A stretch of DNA of 64,000 bases from Mucilaginibacter sp. (lineage in GTDB: Bacteria; Bacteroidota; Bacteroidia; Sphingobacteriales; Sphingobacteriaceae): positions 62,001-126,000 of the forward strand of contig JARLHA010000070.1 in the NCBI GenBank assembly GCA_031292485.1, read 5' to 3'. Below the pieces are notes generated by a model. That model was not told the origin of the DNA. It made no database searches and saw only the letters and a program-made list of their open reading frames with translations. Shown here one piece after another: positions 1 to 8,450 of the stretch (its first letter is position 1; every line of letters starts with the position of its first letter). The translations under genes and the position numbers were made by a program.

Positions 1-147
1 AAATGACGTAATGATCTGAACCCAGTTATCCTTCCATTCCTTTATCTCAAAGATCTCACCAAACAAAACCTGCGATACCTGTTCGCTGCGCTCATTCGGC
101 TCGGCCCGTAAGGGGATAATAGAAAGATTACAAATTCCGTATTCCAT
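1..147 (-). CDS. NlpC/P60-type endopeptidase, N-terminal fragment with SH3-like region (partial)
   Basis: The reverse strand reads 49 codons from an ATG at 147 to the window edge, starting MEYGICNLSIIPLRAEP and containing the stretch GEIFEIKEW. This looks like the N-terminal bacterial SH3 domain of a C40 (NlpC/P60) murein peptidase, in which an MxYGxCxLSxxPxRxEPxxxSE opening is common in Bacteroidota. Such enzymes cut peptidoglycan stem peptides. The catalytic domain (Cys/His) lies outside the window, so the family is inferred from the SH3-like start alone. The gene runs off the left edge. Confidence 0.6.
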   Translation of the reverse strand, partial: MEYGICNLSIIPLRAEPNERSEQVSQVLFGEIFEIKEWKDNWVQIITSF

Positions 148-197
148 AGAAAAACTCGGCCTGTTTACGAAAGCTTAATTTTAAAGTTGCAAAAAAC

Positions 198-233
198 AAA
201 AAAAGGGAAGGTAAACAAAATTCACCTTCCCTT
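198..233 (-). terminator. Rho-independent terminator of the ferredoxin gene
   Basis: On the minus strand a perfect 10-bp stem (AAGGGAAGGT at 203-212 paired with 224-233), with an 11-nt loop, is followed by a run of T (198-204 as A on the plus strand). It lies just after the stop codon of the ferredoxin gene. Confidence 0.8.
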
Positions 234-257
234 CTTACCTTAATATCTTATAATTGG

Positions 258-611
258 TTATTCATTCAAATGGAGCCATTCCTTTTTAGCCAACAGCTCT
301 TCTTTTGTTTCACGTACATCTTCGTCATCAACACAGCAATCAACCGGACAAACTGCAGCACACTGCGGTTCGTCGTGAAAACCTACGCATTCAGTACATT
401 TATCGGGCACAATATAATAAATATCATCTGATAATGCAGCCTGTGTTTCTTCGGCATTCAGGGTATTTCCATCACCAAAATCTATCAGCCCTTTTAACCC
501 TGTCCCATCTGAAAAGCGCCACGCTGCGCCAGCATCATAAATAGCATTATTGGGGCATTCGGGTTCGCAAGCTCCGCAATTTATACATTCGTCGGTGATT
601 TTAATCGCCAT
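258..611 (-). CDS. 4Fe-4S dicluster ferredoxin
   Basis: A 117-residue protein with two ferredoxin-type cluster motifs. The first is CINCGACEPECP near residues 9-20. The second begins CTECVGFHDEPQC and continues into AAVCPVDCC. The spacing between the first and second Cys of the second motif is extended, as in the YfhL-like/Allochromatium-type ferredoxins. It should act as a cytoplasmic single-electron carrier. It is divergent from the acyl-CoA reductase gene, about 100 bp apart. I recall this pairing from other Bacteroidota, but no partner enzyme can be proven from sequence. A strong terminator follows at 198-233. Confidence 0.9.
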   Translation of the reverse strand: MAIKITDECINCGACEPECPNNAIYDAGAAWRFSDGTGLKGLIDFGDGNTLNAEETQAALSDDIYYIVPDKCTECVGFHDEPQCAAVCPVDCCVDDEDVRETKEELLAKKEWLHLNE

Positions 612-711
612 AGTTCTCTATATCTTATATTCTCGATTAACTTTGCCCTTTATTAAAGGCTCGCAAATATAACAAAAAAAGGTTTTGTGAGACGAAATAC
701 ATACCATATAT

Positions 712-1737
712 ATGTCAAAATTTAACAAATTACAGCTCATAAATATATTTTCGGCACTGGGTGTTCAATTAATTAACCCTGATGAAAACCTGCTGGAGAC
801 CATTGAAACAGAACATCATTACAATGCGTGGTTTACTGCCGACAGTGTTTTGCATGCCATAAAAGCCATTGGTGTGATGCTGAACGAAAAAGACCTGGGC
901 TTGTGGCTGGATAGATATAACCTGGATGAAAACAAACCGGAAAAAAAAGTCGGGCTCATTCTTGCAGGTAATATCCCCCTGGTGGGCTTTCATGATATAT
1001 TATGTGTTTTGGTCACCGGCAACTATGCCCTGATAAAAGCCTCATCACAAGATGCCCGCCTGATTAAAGGTATTTTAGCGTTATTGACGACCATAGAACC
1101 TCATTTTAAAGGGCAATATAGTTTTGTTGAAAGGCTGACCGGCTTCGACGCCGTTATTGCTACCGGCAGTAACAATACCTCCCGCTATTTTGAATATTAT
1201 TTTGGCAAAGTACCCAGTATCATCCGCAAAAACAGGAGTAGTATAGCCGTGTTACGCGGTGACGAAACGGCTGAGCAATTATACCAGCTTGGCCATGATA
1301 TATTTGATTATTTTGGTTTAGGCTGCCGTAATGTATCCAAATTGCTCGTGCCGGAAGGTTATAACTTCAATTTCTTTTTTGAATCGATAGAAGTTTACAA
1401 CAACATCATCAACCATAACAAATACAACAATAATTATTTTTATAACAAGTCCATTTACCTGGTAAACAGCGATAAACACCTTGACAACAACTTTTTACTT
1501 TTGAAGGAAGATATCAGGCTCGCCTCCCCTCTCGGTGTATTGTATTTTGAATATTATGATGACCTCAATGCTGTAAAATTAAAGCTGACTGAAGACAGCG
1601 ACCGGATTCAATGCGTAGTTAGCGCAATTCCATTGGAAATAAACAACCAGGTAGTTGATTTTGGCCAAAGCCAGCAACCTGCATTGTGGGATTATGCTGA
1701 TGGTGTGGATACGATGCAGTTTTTGACAACCTTGTAG
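712..1737 (+). CDS. Acyl-CoA reductase, LuxC-like
   Basis: A 341-residue protein of the LuxC/acyl-CoA reductase family, which reduces acyl-CoA or acyl-enzyme thioesters to aldehydes with NAD(P)H. The sequence has the family-type nucleotide-binding stretch (AGNIPLVGFHD) and the region around the probable catalytic Cys205 (GLGCRNVSKLLVPEG). It is shorter than bacterial luciferase-operon LuxC (about 480 residues). There are no lux genes nearby, so a role in lipid or aldehyde metabolism is more likely than bioluminescence. The stop codon lies inside the first bases of an inverted repeat element (1734-1808). Confidence 0.8.
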   Translation: MSKFNKLQLINIFSALGVQLINPDENLLETIETEHHYNAWFTADSVLHAIKAIGVMLNEKDLGLWLDRYNLDENKPEKKVGLILAGNIPLVGFHDILCVLVTGNYALIKASSQDARLIKGILALLTTIEPHFKGQYSFVERLTGFDAVIATGSNNTSRYFEYYFGKVPSIIRKNRSSIAVLRGDETAEQLYQLGHDIFDYFGLGCRNVSKLLVPEGYNFNFFFESIEVYNNIINHNKYNNNYFYNKSIYLVNSDKHLDNNFLLLKEDIRLASPLGVLYFEYYDDLNAVKLKLTEDSDRIQCVVSAIPLEINNQVVDFGQSQQPALWDYADGVDTMQFLTTL

Positions 1738-1808
1738 AGACGCAATACTTTGCGTCTCTGATATAAATGCATCGGAACAAACAGAGACGCAAAGTATTGC
1801 GTCTCTAC
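1734..1808. repeat. Perfect 27-bp inverted repeat with 21-nt spacer (REP/MITE-like)
   Basis: The left arm (1734-1760, GTAGAGACGCAATACTTTGC then GTCTCTG) is exactly complementary to the right arm (1782-1808). Each arm is itself nearly palindromic (AGAGACGCAA / TTGCGTCTCT). It sits between the acyl-CoA reductase and the convergent deacetylase gene and could also act as a bidirectional terminator, though there is no T-run. Confidence 0.85.
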
Positions 1809-1812
1809 GATT

Positions 1813-3126
1813 TCAACGTTCTATTGTCAAAACCCCGTCGTTGGGGTATGCCTTGTATTGAATAAAACGGCCTTTGTCATCACGTTCTACGGTTATTTTT
1901 TGCACTTTTTTACCTTTAGTAATAATTGCCTTCTTCCATTCTGAAGGCACATACGTTTTCAACGTCAAAGGTAAATTGTACATCGTTTTATCAAGCGAGT
2001 GAGCAAGCGTAATCTTTATTTCCCCTTTAACAATTTTGGCTGTTACCGTAGCAGCTTCCCGTTCCCGCATATATTTGGTTACATCCCCAAAGGTGGCAAC
2101 CCATAATTTACTATTAAAGCTTTTGATGTATTGAAAATAAGTATCCAGTAACGAAACGGGCCTTGCCTCGTACCCAAGACCCTCCACGCCATGGATCACC
2201 AACACCAGCCAGGTATCTTTCCGGGCAACTGTAGTATCCACCCACGACTTCATCAGCGGCAGTGGCGCCCCTGTATTAATCTCCCGTTGCCATTGCACAT
2301 AGTCCTTGTCGCTAACCCCCGGCGTCTTTTTGCTTGGCCTGTCCAGTTCGGTTAACCAGGGCTCGGGCATGCGGTTCCGTAATGCGGGGTATATCTTATA
2401 GGCGATGCTCATCACCCGCGCATTTTCATAGCCATAAGGCACTTCGGTCGAAAAAGTATATTTTTCGCCCATCTGTTTACTGATTTCTTCCTTGCTTTTT
2501 GTGAGCTCATAAATAATATTTAGGGAGTCGAGCCCCGGCATGCCTGCATGGGTAATGGAGTGGCTTGCAAACTCGTACCCTTTGGCTGCATCCTGCCTGA
2601 AATCATCCCATGTCGATCCTTTTTCCTGCAATACCTCATCGCAGGGTTGGTACCCCGGTTCAAAATCGCCATGCCTTACTTTGGCATACAATTCATCCAT
2701 CAATTTAAAAGCATCCTCCGTCCGCCCTTCGTCATATAGTCCGGCAGCTTTGGTATGATAGGCAATTGTCCCTTTATAACCCAAATAGCCCGCTGCTGAG
2801 CATCGCTCCAAAAAGTTTTGGGCATTGGTTGGTTTGGTTGCCGATTCAGTCATGATAGATTTTACCGGCCGGCCTATAAATTGTCCATGATATTTGGAGC
2901 CAGGTATCCCCCCGGTAATAATAAAAAAAGTGGCAGGCAAACCAAGCCGCTCCATTACCGGCAACGCGTATTTAAACTGGTTATACGAACCGTCATCGTA
3001 CGTAATAGACACTGCGCCATTTTTACCATATTGCCACTCAGTAACCGTGGTTTTGCCGGTAACAGCCTGGCCTTTAGCCGCAAGTGCACATAAACAAATA
3101 ATAACAGCAATAAATGAAGGTTTCAT
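1813..3126 (-). CDS. Secreted polysaccharide deacetylase family protein
   Basis: A 437-residue protein starting MKPSFIAVIICLCALAAKGQ, a clear signal peptide. An upstream in-frame start at 3225 would bury that signal and is less likely. The NodB-homology signature is visible: TYDDG (metal-binding Asp pair) and, further on, SHSITH (the HxxxH metal ligands). It is predicted to remove acetyl groups from a polysaccharide or cell-wall glycan in the periplasm or outside the cell. The C-terminal 70 residues look like a small beta domain. Substrate unknown. It converges on the inverted repeat at 1734-1808. Confidence 0.85.
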   Translation of the reverse strand: MKPSFIAVIICLCALAAKGQAVTGKTTVTEWQYGKNGAVSITYDDGSYNQFKYALPVMERLGLPATFFIITGGIPGSKYHGQFIGRPVKSIMTESATKPTNAQNFLERCSAAGYLGYKGTIAYHTKAAGLYDEGRTEDAFKLMDELYAKVRHGDFEPGYQPCDEVLQEKGSTWDDFRQDAAKGYEFASHSITHAGMPGLDSLNIIYELTKSKEEISKQMGEKYTFSTEVPYGYENARVMSIAYKIYPALRNRMPEPWLTELDRPSKKTPGVSDKDYVQWQREINTGAPLPLMKSWVDTTVARKDTWLVLVIHGVEGLGYEARPVSLLDTYFQYIKSFNSKLWVATFGDVTKYMREREAATVTAKIVKGEIKITLAHSLDKTMYNLPLTLKTYVPSEWKKAIITKGKKVQKITVERDDKGRFIQYKAYPNDGVLTIER

Positions 3127-3247
3127 CCTGGTTGGTTTAACTCCGATTGGACACCAAATATAATTTATTAAAAAAATTACTTTGCACCCTTTATGTATCA
3201 TATCTGTTATAATCCCTCGGCGCAAATATTTGCCGGCAATTTATTGA

Positions 3248-3478
3248 CTATTTCCTCTCTTTACCAGGTTTTACCGTATCTACTGTATTGCCGGCTCCGC
3301 CTGTTGCGGTATTATCTGCACTGTTAACCTTGCCGGTTTCCATTTTCGAGGTATCCTTAGGTGTCTTATAGGTGTTAATTACGGTATCCTTTGCGTTTTT
3401 GGAGGTATTATTGCCAGAACATGAGGCTATTAAACCTAAGCCGCAAGCCATTGCAGCAATCAGAATGATGTTTTTCAT
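3248..3478 (-). CDS. Small lipoprotein, hypothetical
   Basis: A 76-residue protein with a signal sequence MKNIILIAAMACGLGLIASC ending in a lipobox, so Cys20 should be lipidated. The rest is a low-complexity, hydrophilic, Lys/Thr/Asp-rich tail without a recognisable domain. The start was chosen at 3478 because the longer version from 3511 adds residues in front of a perfect signal peptide. Function unknown. Its 5' leader holds two hairpins (around 3490-3543). Confidence 0.7.
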   Translation of the reverse strand: MKNIILIAAMACGLGLIASCSGNNTSKNAKDTVINTYKTPKDTSKMETGKVNSADNTATGGAGNTVDTVKPGKERK

Positions 3479-3509
3479 AAGTGGAAATGTTGTTGTTAAT
3501 GACAACAAC

Positions 3510-3543
3510 AACAGCGTAATCAGGTTTTAACGCTGTTTTTTTT
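3510..3543 (+). terminator. Terminator-shaped hairpin in the divergent region
   Basis: The stem AACAGCGT (3510-3517) pairs with ACGCTGTT (3530-3537) and is followed by T8 on the plus strand. No plus-strand gene ends just upstream, so it may block antisense transcription or be part of the lipoprotein leader. A smaller hairpin, GTTGTTGT/ACAACAAC, lies immediately before it. Confidence 0.5.
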
Positions 3544-3635
3544 GTAAACAGGTTCTATTTATTAAATATTAAACCATGCTTTTAAAACATATTTTCATAC
3601 CAGATTGTTTATTTGATGGATTTAATATAAAAACT

Positions 3636-3875
3636 ATGATCAGTGCAAAAAAATCAATCGTTGTAATGACGGCGTACCTGGTAATTTATATTATTTTTAT
3701 AAATACTGGCTTATTATTTTTACTTGTGCCTTTTTTATACATTGTGTCACCATTTGTTATTGTTTGGATGGTGGCCTCCATTTTAAAAGACACCAAAGCT
3801 AAATATCCCGAATTAAAGGAAAAAGAAGAATGGGGCTATGCCGACAAATTAAAAGATGAATTGGGTTTCTTTTAG
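3636..3875 (+). CDS. Small two-helix membrane protein, hypothetical
   Basis: About 79 residues from MISAKKSIVVMTAYLVIYI. It is hydrophobic over residues 8-50 (probably two membrane helices), followed by a charged cytoplasmic tail (LKDTKAKYPELKEKEEWGY). A start at 3576 is also open but adds a non-hydrophobic extension. No family recognised. It lies 25 bp upstream of the lipocalin gene in the same direction, so the two may be co-transcribed. Confidence 0.6.
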   Translation: MISAKKSIVVMTAYLVIYIIFINTGLLFLLVPFLYIVSPFVIVWMVASILKDTKAKYPELKEKEEWGYADKLKDELGFF

Positions 3876-3900
3876 AAAAGAACATACTTATATCAAACTA

Positions 3901-4422
3901 ATGAAAAAACACCTGCTGACTTTTATGGCTTTTTTATCCATTCCCTTTTTTTCTTTAAGGGCCCAAAACAAACCACTTGAAACCGTTGGCAAAGTCGACC
4001 TGCAAAAATACCTGGGAAAATGGTACGAAATAGCCGCATTTCCGCAGATTTTTGAAAAAGGATGCACCTGCACCATTGCGCAATACAGCCTTAAAAGCAA
4101 TGGCGATATTACCGTAAAAAATACCTGCAAAAGAAATGGTAAGATAACAACGGCCAATGGTAGAGCTGTAGTAAAAGACAAAACCACCAACGCTAAACTC
4201 AGTGTATCATTTTTTTGGCCATTTAGCGGTAAATACTGGATAATTGCACTTGCCCCCGATTACAGTTACGCGATGGTTGGTCACCCCAACCGCAAATATC
4301 TATGGATATTGAGCCGTAAACCCAAAATGGATGAGGCAACTTATCACCACCTCACTGCGCTTGCCGCCAGCAAAGGCTTCGACCTTAAAAAACTGGTTAC
4401 CACTGATCAAAGCTGCAATTAA
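3901..4422 (+). CDS. Lipocalin family protein (Blc-like), exported
   Basis: A 173-residue protein with a signal peptide (MKKHLLTFMAFLSIPFFSLRAQ) and the lipocalin fold signature KYLGKWYEIAAFPQIFEKGC near residue 33-52. A second family motif, YSYAMVGHPNRKYLWILSR, lies toward the C-terminus. Bacterial lipocalins of the Blc type bind lysophospholipids or fatty acids at the envelope. There is no lipobox Cys after the signal, so it is probably a soluble periplasmic form rather than a lipoprotein. The start at 3901 is preferred over 3856 because of the signal peptide. Confidence 0.88.
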   Translation: MKKHLLTFMAFLSIPFFSLRAQNKPLETVGKVDLQKYLGKWYEIAAFPQIFEKGCTCTIAQYSLKSNGDITVKNTCKRNGKITTANGRAVVKDKTTNAKLSVSFFWPFSGKYWIIALAPDYSYAMVGHPNRKYLWILSRKPKMDEATYHHLTALAASKGFDLKKLVTTDQSCN

Positions 4423-4516
4423 GACAAAAAACTTTGCCGGTAAGGCCTAACATCCGGCTTTAATTATTGTTAACTAAATTTGGGCGAAAATCTTACCCTT
4501 CTCAAAACAACGTTCA

Positions 4517-5422
4517 ATGGAGTCAAGGTCATTTATTTATATTTCTCTTGCAGCCGACTTATTGATCGCATTGTCGAAGTTCATTGCGGCCGCTTTTACG
4601 GGCAGCGCTGCCATGATGGCGGAAGGGATTCATTCCATTATCGACGCGATGAGCCAGTTAATATTGATTTGGGGTGTTAAAATAAGCAAGAAATTACCTG
4701 ATAAAGAAAGACCTTTTGGCTACGGCAGGGAATTGTATTTCTGGTCGTTTATTGTATCGCTGATCATTTTCATAGTAGGCGGCTGTGTTTCATTTTATGA
4801 AGGCTATGACAGGTACTTGCACCCAGTTTCTGAGGGCAGTGCGGCCTGGAACTACGGCGTTTTGGCCATAGCGTTCCTGTTCACCTGCATTTCGCTTTAC
4901 AATGTTTTAAAGGTTTTTAATGTCGAACGCGGAAAAAGGTCCTTTTGGAGAACTATAAAAGACAGCAAGGATCCGTCAACCTTCATTAGCCTGCTGGGTG
5001 ATGCAGGCGACGTTGCAGGCCTGGTTATTGCATTTGCAGGTATTTTCATCGGACGTTATTTCCATAACCCGCATATTGATGGTGTTGCATCCATGGCCAT
5101 AGGGATAATGCTTATCGTTATTTCATTTATATTGGTAAAAGAAAGTAAAAGCCTTTTAATGGGCGAAACTACGAGCCGAAAAACACTCCGGCGTATAGTA
5201 GCCCTTACAGAAAGCGATAGATCGGTTGTAAAAGTTAAAAAGCATTTCTCTATGTACCTGGCGCCCGAAGAAGTGATCCTGCAGTTAAATACCGTTTTCA
5301 AAGACGACCTGACGACCCATCAGATTACAGATGCAATCGAGAGGATCACTAAAACTATCAAAAAGGAATTTCCCCGGATCAAGCAGATCTTTATTGAACC
5401 AGTAGCCGCAGATGGCCTGTAA
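4517..5422 (+). CDS. Cation diffusion facilitator (CDF) metal transporter
   Basis: A 301-residue protein with six likely membrane helices and a C-terminal cytoplasmic domain (from about residue 215). CDF proteins export Zn2+, Fe2+, Co2+ or Mn2+ in exchange for protons. The metal-site residues are visible: His39/Asp43 in helix 2 (IHSIID) and Asp162/Asp165 in helix 5 (LLGDAGDVAG). The GYGRELYFWSF segment is typical of the subgroup related to SLC30A9. Metal specificity cannot be assigned from sequence alone. Confidence 0.9.
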   Translation: MESRSFIYISLAADLLIALSKFIAAAFTGSAAMMAEGIHSIIDAMSQLILIWGVKISKKLPDKERPFGYGRELYFWSFIVSLIIFIVGGCVSFYEGYDRYLHPVSEGSAAWNYGVLAIAFLFTCISLYNVLKVFNVERGKRSFWRTIKDSKDPSTFISLLGDAGDVAGLVIAFAGIFIGRYFHNPHIDGVASMAIGIMLIVISFILVKESKSLLMGETTSRKTLRRIVALTESDRSVVKVKKHFSMYLAPEEVILQLNTVFKDDLTTHQITDAIERITKTIKKEFPRIKQIFIEPVAADGL

Positions 5423-5542
5423 TAAAGGAATTGCGGCTTTATTTATTCCCATTTTTTATTATCCAAAATCAATTAAAATTATGACTGCGGTCATTTTATA
5501 AACGAACAGGTTAATCCAATTTTGCTTATAAATCCTGGTGAA

Positions 5543-6376
5543 ATGAAAAAGATACTTGTATTGACCGATTTTTCGAAAAAGGCTGAAAACGCCGCTCTTT
5601 ATGCATTAAGGCTGGCGCAACATTTTACTGCCGACCTGATTCTTTATCATTCGTTTGAGAAGGTACGTGCATTAAACGTTCCTGAATCGGGCGCATGGCT
5701 GTATGAGGATTTTACAACCATGCAGGAGGAAAACATGGATGAGTTAAAAAATCTTCAGCTTGATCTGCAACAACATCTGGAACCGGGTAACTATGTGCCA
5801 AAGATCGGCATTTTAGATGAAGCCGGGTACAACCTCGGCCTCAATGTAAAGCAATTAGCTGTTAATGAAAATATCGACCTGATTGTAACAGGATCAAAAA
5901 GCGGCAACACTTTATCCCATTTAATTAACGGCAGTGATACCGATAATGTAATGGACGATGCCCCCTGCCCTGTTATATTCGTACCCCAAAACTTCAGGTA
6001 TCACCAGCTTAAAACTATTGTATTTGCTAATGACCTTATTGCCGACTATAAAGATGCCACCCGGTTTCTGACACGTTTGGCTAATGAAGAAGGCGCCCAG
6101 ATCATCATCACTCATTTTACTGACAAAAATGATATGGTGGCCGATAGCTACCTGGCTAAAACCAAAGAGCATATCAATTATTCAAAGCTATCGGTAATAA
6201 CTTTCCCACGGAAAAATATCGCAAGGCAGTTAAATGAGTTTGCCGAAGACGTAAATGCCAGCCTTATTGCCATGGTGCATCACAAACATTATTTGATGGA
6301 AGAATTATTGATCGGCAGCAAAAGCAAAAGCATCTTAAAAGACAATAACATCCCTGTATTGGTTTTCCCGGGATAA
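5543..6376 (+). CDS. Universal stress protein, two tandem Usp domains
   Basis: A 277-residue cytoplasmic protein. It starts MKKILVLTDFSKKAENAALY, which is the first strand and helix of a Usp fold, and a second, weaker Usp domain begins near LKTIVFANDL around residue 150. Tandem Usp proteins of this size are common in Bacteroidota and respond to stress or energy depletion. The start at 5543 is preferred over 5522 because the Usp fold begins directly there. No operon partner is obvious. Confidence 0.88.
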   Translation: MKKILVLTDFSKKAENAALYALRLAQHFTADLILYHSFEKVRALNVPESGAWLYEDFTTMQEENMDELKNLQLDLQQHLEPGNYVPKIGILDEAGYNLGLNVKQLAVNENIDLIVTGSKSGNTLSHLINGSDTDNVMDDAPCPVIFVPQNFRYHQLKTIVFANDLIADYKDATRFLTRLANEEGAQIIITHFTDKNDMVADSYLAKTKEHINYSKLSVITFPRKNIARQLNEFAEDVNASLIAMVHHKHYLMEELLIGSKSKSILKDNNIPVLVFPG

Positions 6377-6544
6377 TGTTATTCAACCCTAAACCAGGTT
6401 GTAAACTTTAGCCCCCGGGTTATCCTTTAATCCGGTTGGGTAATTTTTAATTTTAGTTGCCCGCTATTAATAAAAAAAACGGTTTCACAACTGGCAATTG
6501 TATATTATATTTGAAAAGAATTATACCAGGCTTGTCTCATAAAA

Positions 6545-7633
6545 ATGCCGTTCAAAAACTTAAACGCAATTGCATATCACCCCGCATCCATCAAGAATAG
6601 CTTTTTTTTATTGGCCCTAATCACCCTTTTTATATCCGCCTGCGGTAACGAGCTTGAATTTAACAAGGTGCCGGCATCGTCCGCTGTAAGTGTCAGTACT
6701 TTAGCCGGAAGTGGGGCCCAGGGATCTGTAAACAGCACCGGAATTTATGCCACATTTTACGAGCCTACAGGTGTTGCCGTTGATGCATTAGGTAATGTTT
6801 ATGTAGCGGATTACCGCAATAACCTTATCCGTAAGATCAGCATAACGGCCGCAGTAACTACTTTTGCCGGCAGTACCGAGGGCTTTGCCAACGGCGCAGG
6901 TACGTATGCTTTATTTAACCAACCCACTGGTGTGGCAGTTGATGGTGCAGGAAATATTTATGTAGCAGATAACATTAACCATCTTATACGCGAGATCGGC
7001 CCGGCAGGAGTAGTTACTACTTTAGCAGGCAGCGGTGCCCGGGGTAACACCAATGGACCGGCTGCCGGCGCTTCATTTAATTACCCTCAGGGCGTAGCTG
7101 TTGATGCTACAGGTAACGTTTATGTAGCCGACTATGGCAATAACCTTATCCGTAAGATCAGTACAGCCGGTTTGGTGACTACCCTGGCAGGCAAAGACCC
7201 GGCCGGTGCAAACAATGGCGTGGATACGGCGGCTACATTTAACCAGCCAACAGGCGTTGCAGTAGATGCTGCCGGGAATGTTTACGTAGCCGATGAAGGC
7301 AATAATTTAATCCGCGAGATTAGCCCGGCAGGTGTTGTAAGCACTTTTGCAGGCAGCGGCGCCCCAGGGGCCGGCAATGGCACCGGCACAAATGCTTCTT
7401 TTAACGGCCCTACAGGTGTCGCCGTTGATGCATCAGGCAATGTTTATGTGGCTGATTATGGCAATAACATGGTACGCGAGATCAGCCCGGCTGGCGCGGT
7501 AACCACGCTTGGCGTTTCAGGTACAAGCACCAGCAAATTGTTTAAAGGCCCCTATGGCGTAGCTGTGGACGCCGCAGGCAATGTATACGTAGCCGATTAT
7601 GGTTACAATATGATCCTGAAGATCAGCAAATAA
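6545..7633 (+). CDS. NHL-repeat lipoprotein (six-bladed beta-propeller)
   Basis: A 362-residue protein with an N-terminal hydrophobic signal ending in the lipobox ISAC. It then has six near-identical repeats of the pattern GVAVDAxGNVYVADxxNN, spaced about 55 residues apart, which is the NHL beta-propeller signature. Such proteins are exposed on the cell surface or in the periplasm and usually bind protein or carbohydrate partners, but the ligand here is unknown. At DNA level the repeats are also similar, which suggests internal duplication. Confidence 0.88.
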   Translation: MPFKNLNAIAYHPASIKNSFFLLALITLFISACGNELEFNKVPASSAVSVSTLAGSGAQGSVNSTGIYATFYEPTGVAVDALGNVYVADYRNNLIRKISITAAVTTFAGSTEGFANGAGTYALFNQPTGVAVDGAGNIYVADNINHLIREIGPAGVVTTLAGSGARGNTNGPAAGASFNYPQGVAVDATGNVYVADYGNNLIRKISTAGLVTTLAGKDPAGANNGVDTAATFNQPTGVAVDAAGNVYVADEGNNLIREISPAGVVSTFAGSGAPGAGNGTGTNASFNGPTGVAVDASGNVYVADYGNNMVREISPAGAVTTLGVSGTSTSKLFKGPYGVAVDAAGNVYVADYGYNMILKISK

Positions 7634-7702
7634 CTAATTCCTTGCAAACGTCCGTTCGCCAGATATTCAAACTACCCGTGGACTTGACAGGAAATTCATA
7701 AA

Positions 7703-7745
7703 GGCATGAGCAAACCAGCCTTTTCATCACCGCCTTACTCATGCC
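7703..7745. terminator. Possible bidirectional terminator between convergent genes
   Basis: GGCATGAG (7703-7710) is exactly complementary to CTCATGCC (7738-7745) with a 27-nt loop, in the gap between the NHL gene and the convergent membrane protein gene. A-rich sequence follows on the plus strand. The loop is long, so this is only a tentative call. Confidence 0.35.
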
Positions 7746-7762
7746 AAAAAATTATTGGTTTG

Positions 7763-8209
7763 CTATTTTAGCATAACTGTGTTATTGCTGCTTAGCCTCC
7801 TGATGATTAGGTACAGTACAGCAAGTGAAAGCACTACATGGAAATACCCGAACTGAGCCGGAACCACAGCCTTCAAACATAAAATAAATACTGCACCGGC
7901 CACATTAATGAGCAGGAATGCAAAAGCAATTTTGGATGTTATTTTTACTGCCGCAGTATTTTCGGGTCCGTATACAATAGTGTTTGGAATGGCGAGTACT
8001 AACTGTACCAGAAACAGGAAAGCTACCATCACATGTACAGGCGCTTTATCCGCATTATACGCCATGCTTTCGCCAATTATTGGCAGAATGCTAAAGTAGA
8101 ATAATCCTGAAAGAAAAAGCTTTCTGTTCAGTGTTGCCGCGCCATAAAGCGTTAGCAAAGTAAATGCAGCGCCTAAAACGCTGAAAATTAATTCAACAGT
8201 TGGGTTCAT
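7763..8209 (-). CDS. Small integral membrane protein, hypothetical
   Basis: A 148-residue, very hydrophobic protein with four to five predicted membrane helices (around residues 5-25, 32-47, 58-78, 92-112 and 118-136) and a short basic C-terminus (IIRRLSSNNTVMLK). I do not recognise a family. It stands alone, converging with the NHL gene and divergent from the ECF sigma gene. Confidence 0.65.
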   Translation of the reverse strand: MNPTVELIFSVLGAAFTLLTLYGAATLNRKLFLSGLFYFSILPIIGESMAYNADKAPVHVMVAFLFLVQLVLAIPNTIVYGPENTAAVKITSKIAFAFLLINVAGAVFILCLKAVVPAQFGYFHVVLSLAVLYLIIRRLSSNNTVMLK

Positions 8210-8395
8210 AATAATTTAAATTAAAGGGTTAATAATTAGTTGGTTTATTAAAATTGAAAAATAATATTTACAAAAACTAATTATTTTAAATAAAACTACC
8301 TGAATTACAATTATTTGAGAATCAATTTTGGCCCTGATTCCGGACAATAACAACCAGTGTTAAAAGAACACACCATATTTATTTAACGATGCAAA

Positions 8396-8428
8396 TTTGA
8401 ATATGAGACATTTTTTTATATATCTTTA
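8396..8428 (+). promoter_or_regulatory. Candidate Bacteroidota-type promoter of the ECF sigma gene
   Basis: TTTG (8396-8399), a 21-nt gap and TATCTTTA (8421-8428) resemble the Bacteroidota -33 (TTTG) / -7 (TAnnTTTG) elements. They sit about 22 bp before the start codon at 8451. The AT-rich background makes chance matches likely. Confidence 0.35.
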
Positions 8429-8450
8429 ATGTCCAGATTTGAGGTGATTA

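Noticed and set aside
305..544. Plus-strand open frame opposite the ferredoxin
   Set aside because: It is antisense to a gene with clear iron-sulfur motifs and has no protein features.
712..1737. Bioluminescence gene luxC
   Set aside because: LuxC-like acyl-CoA reductases are found in many non-luminous Bacteroidota and no luxABDE genes are nearby.
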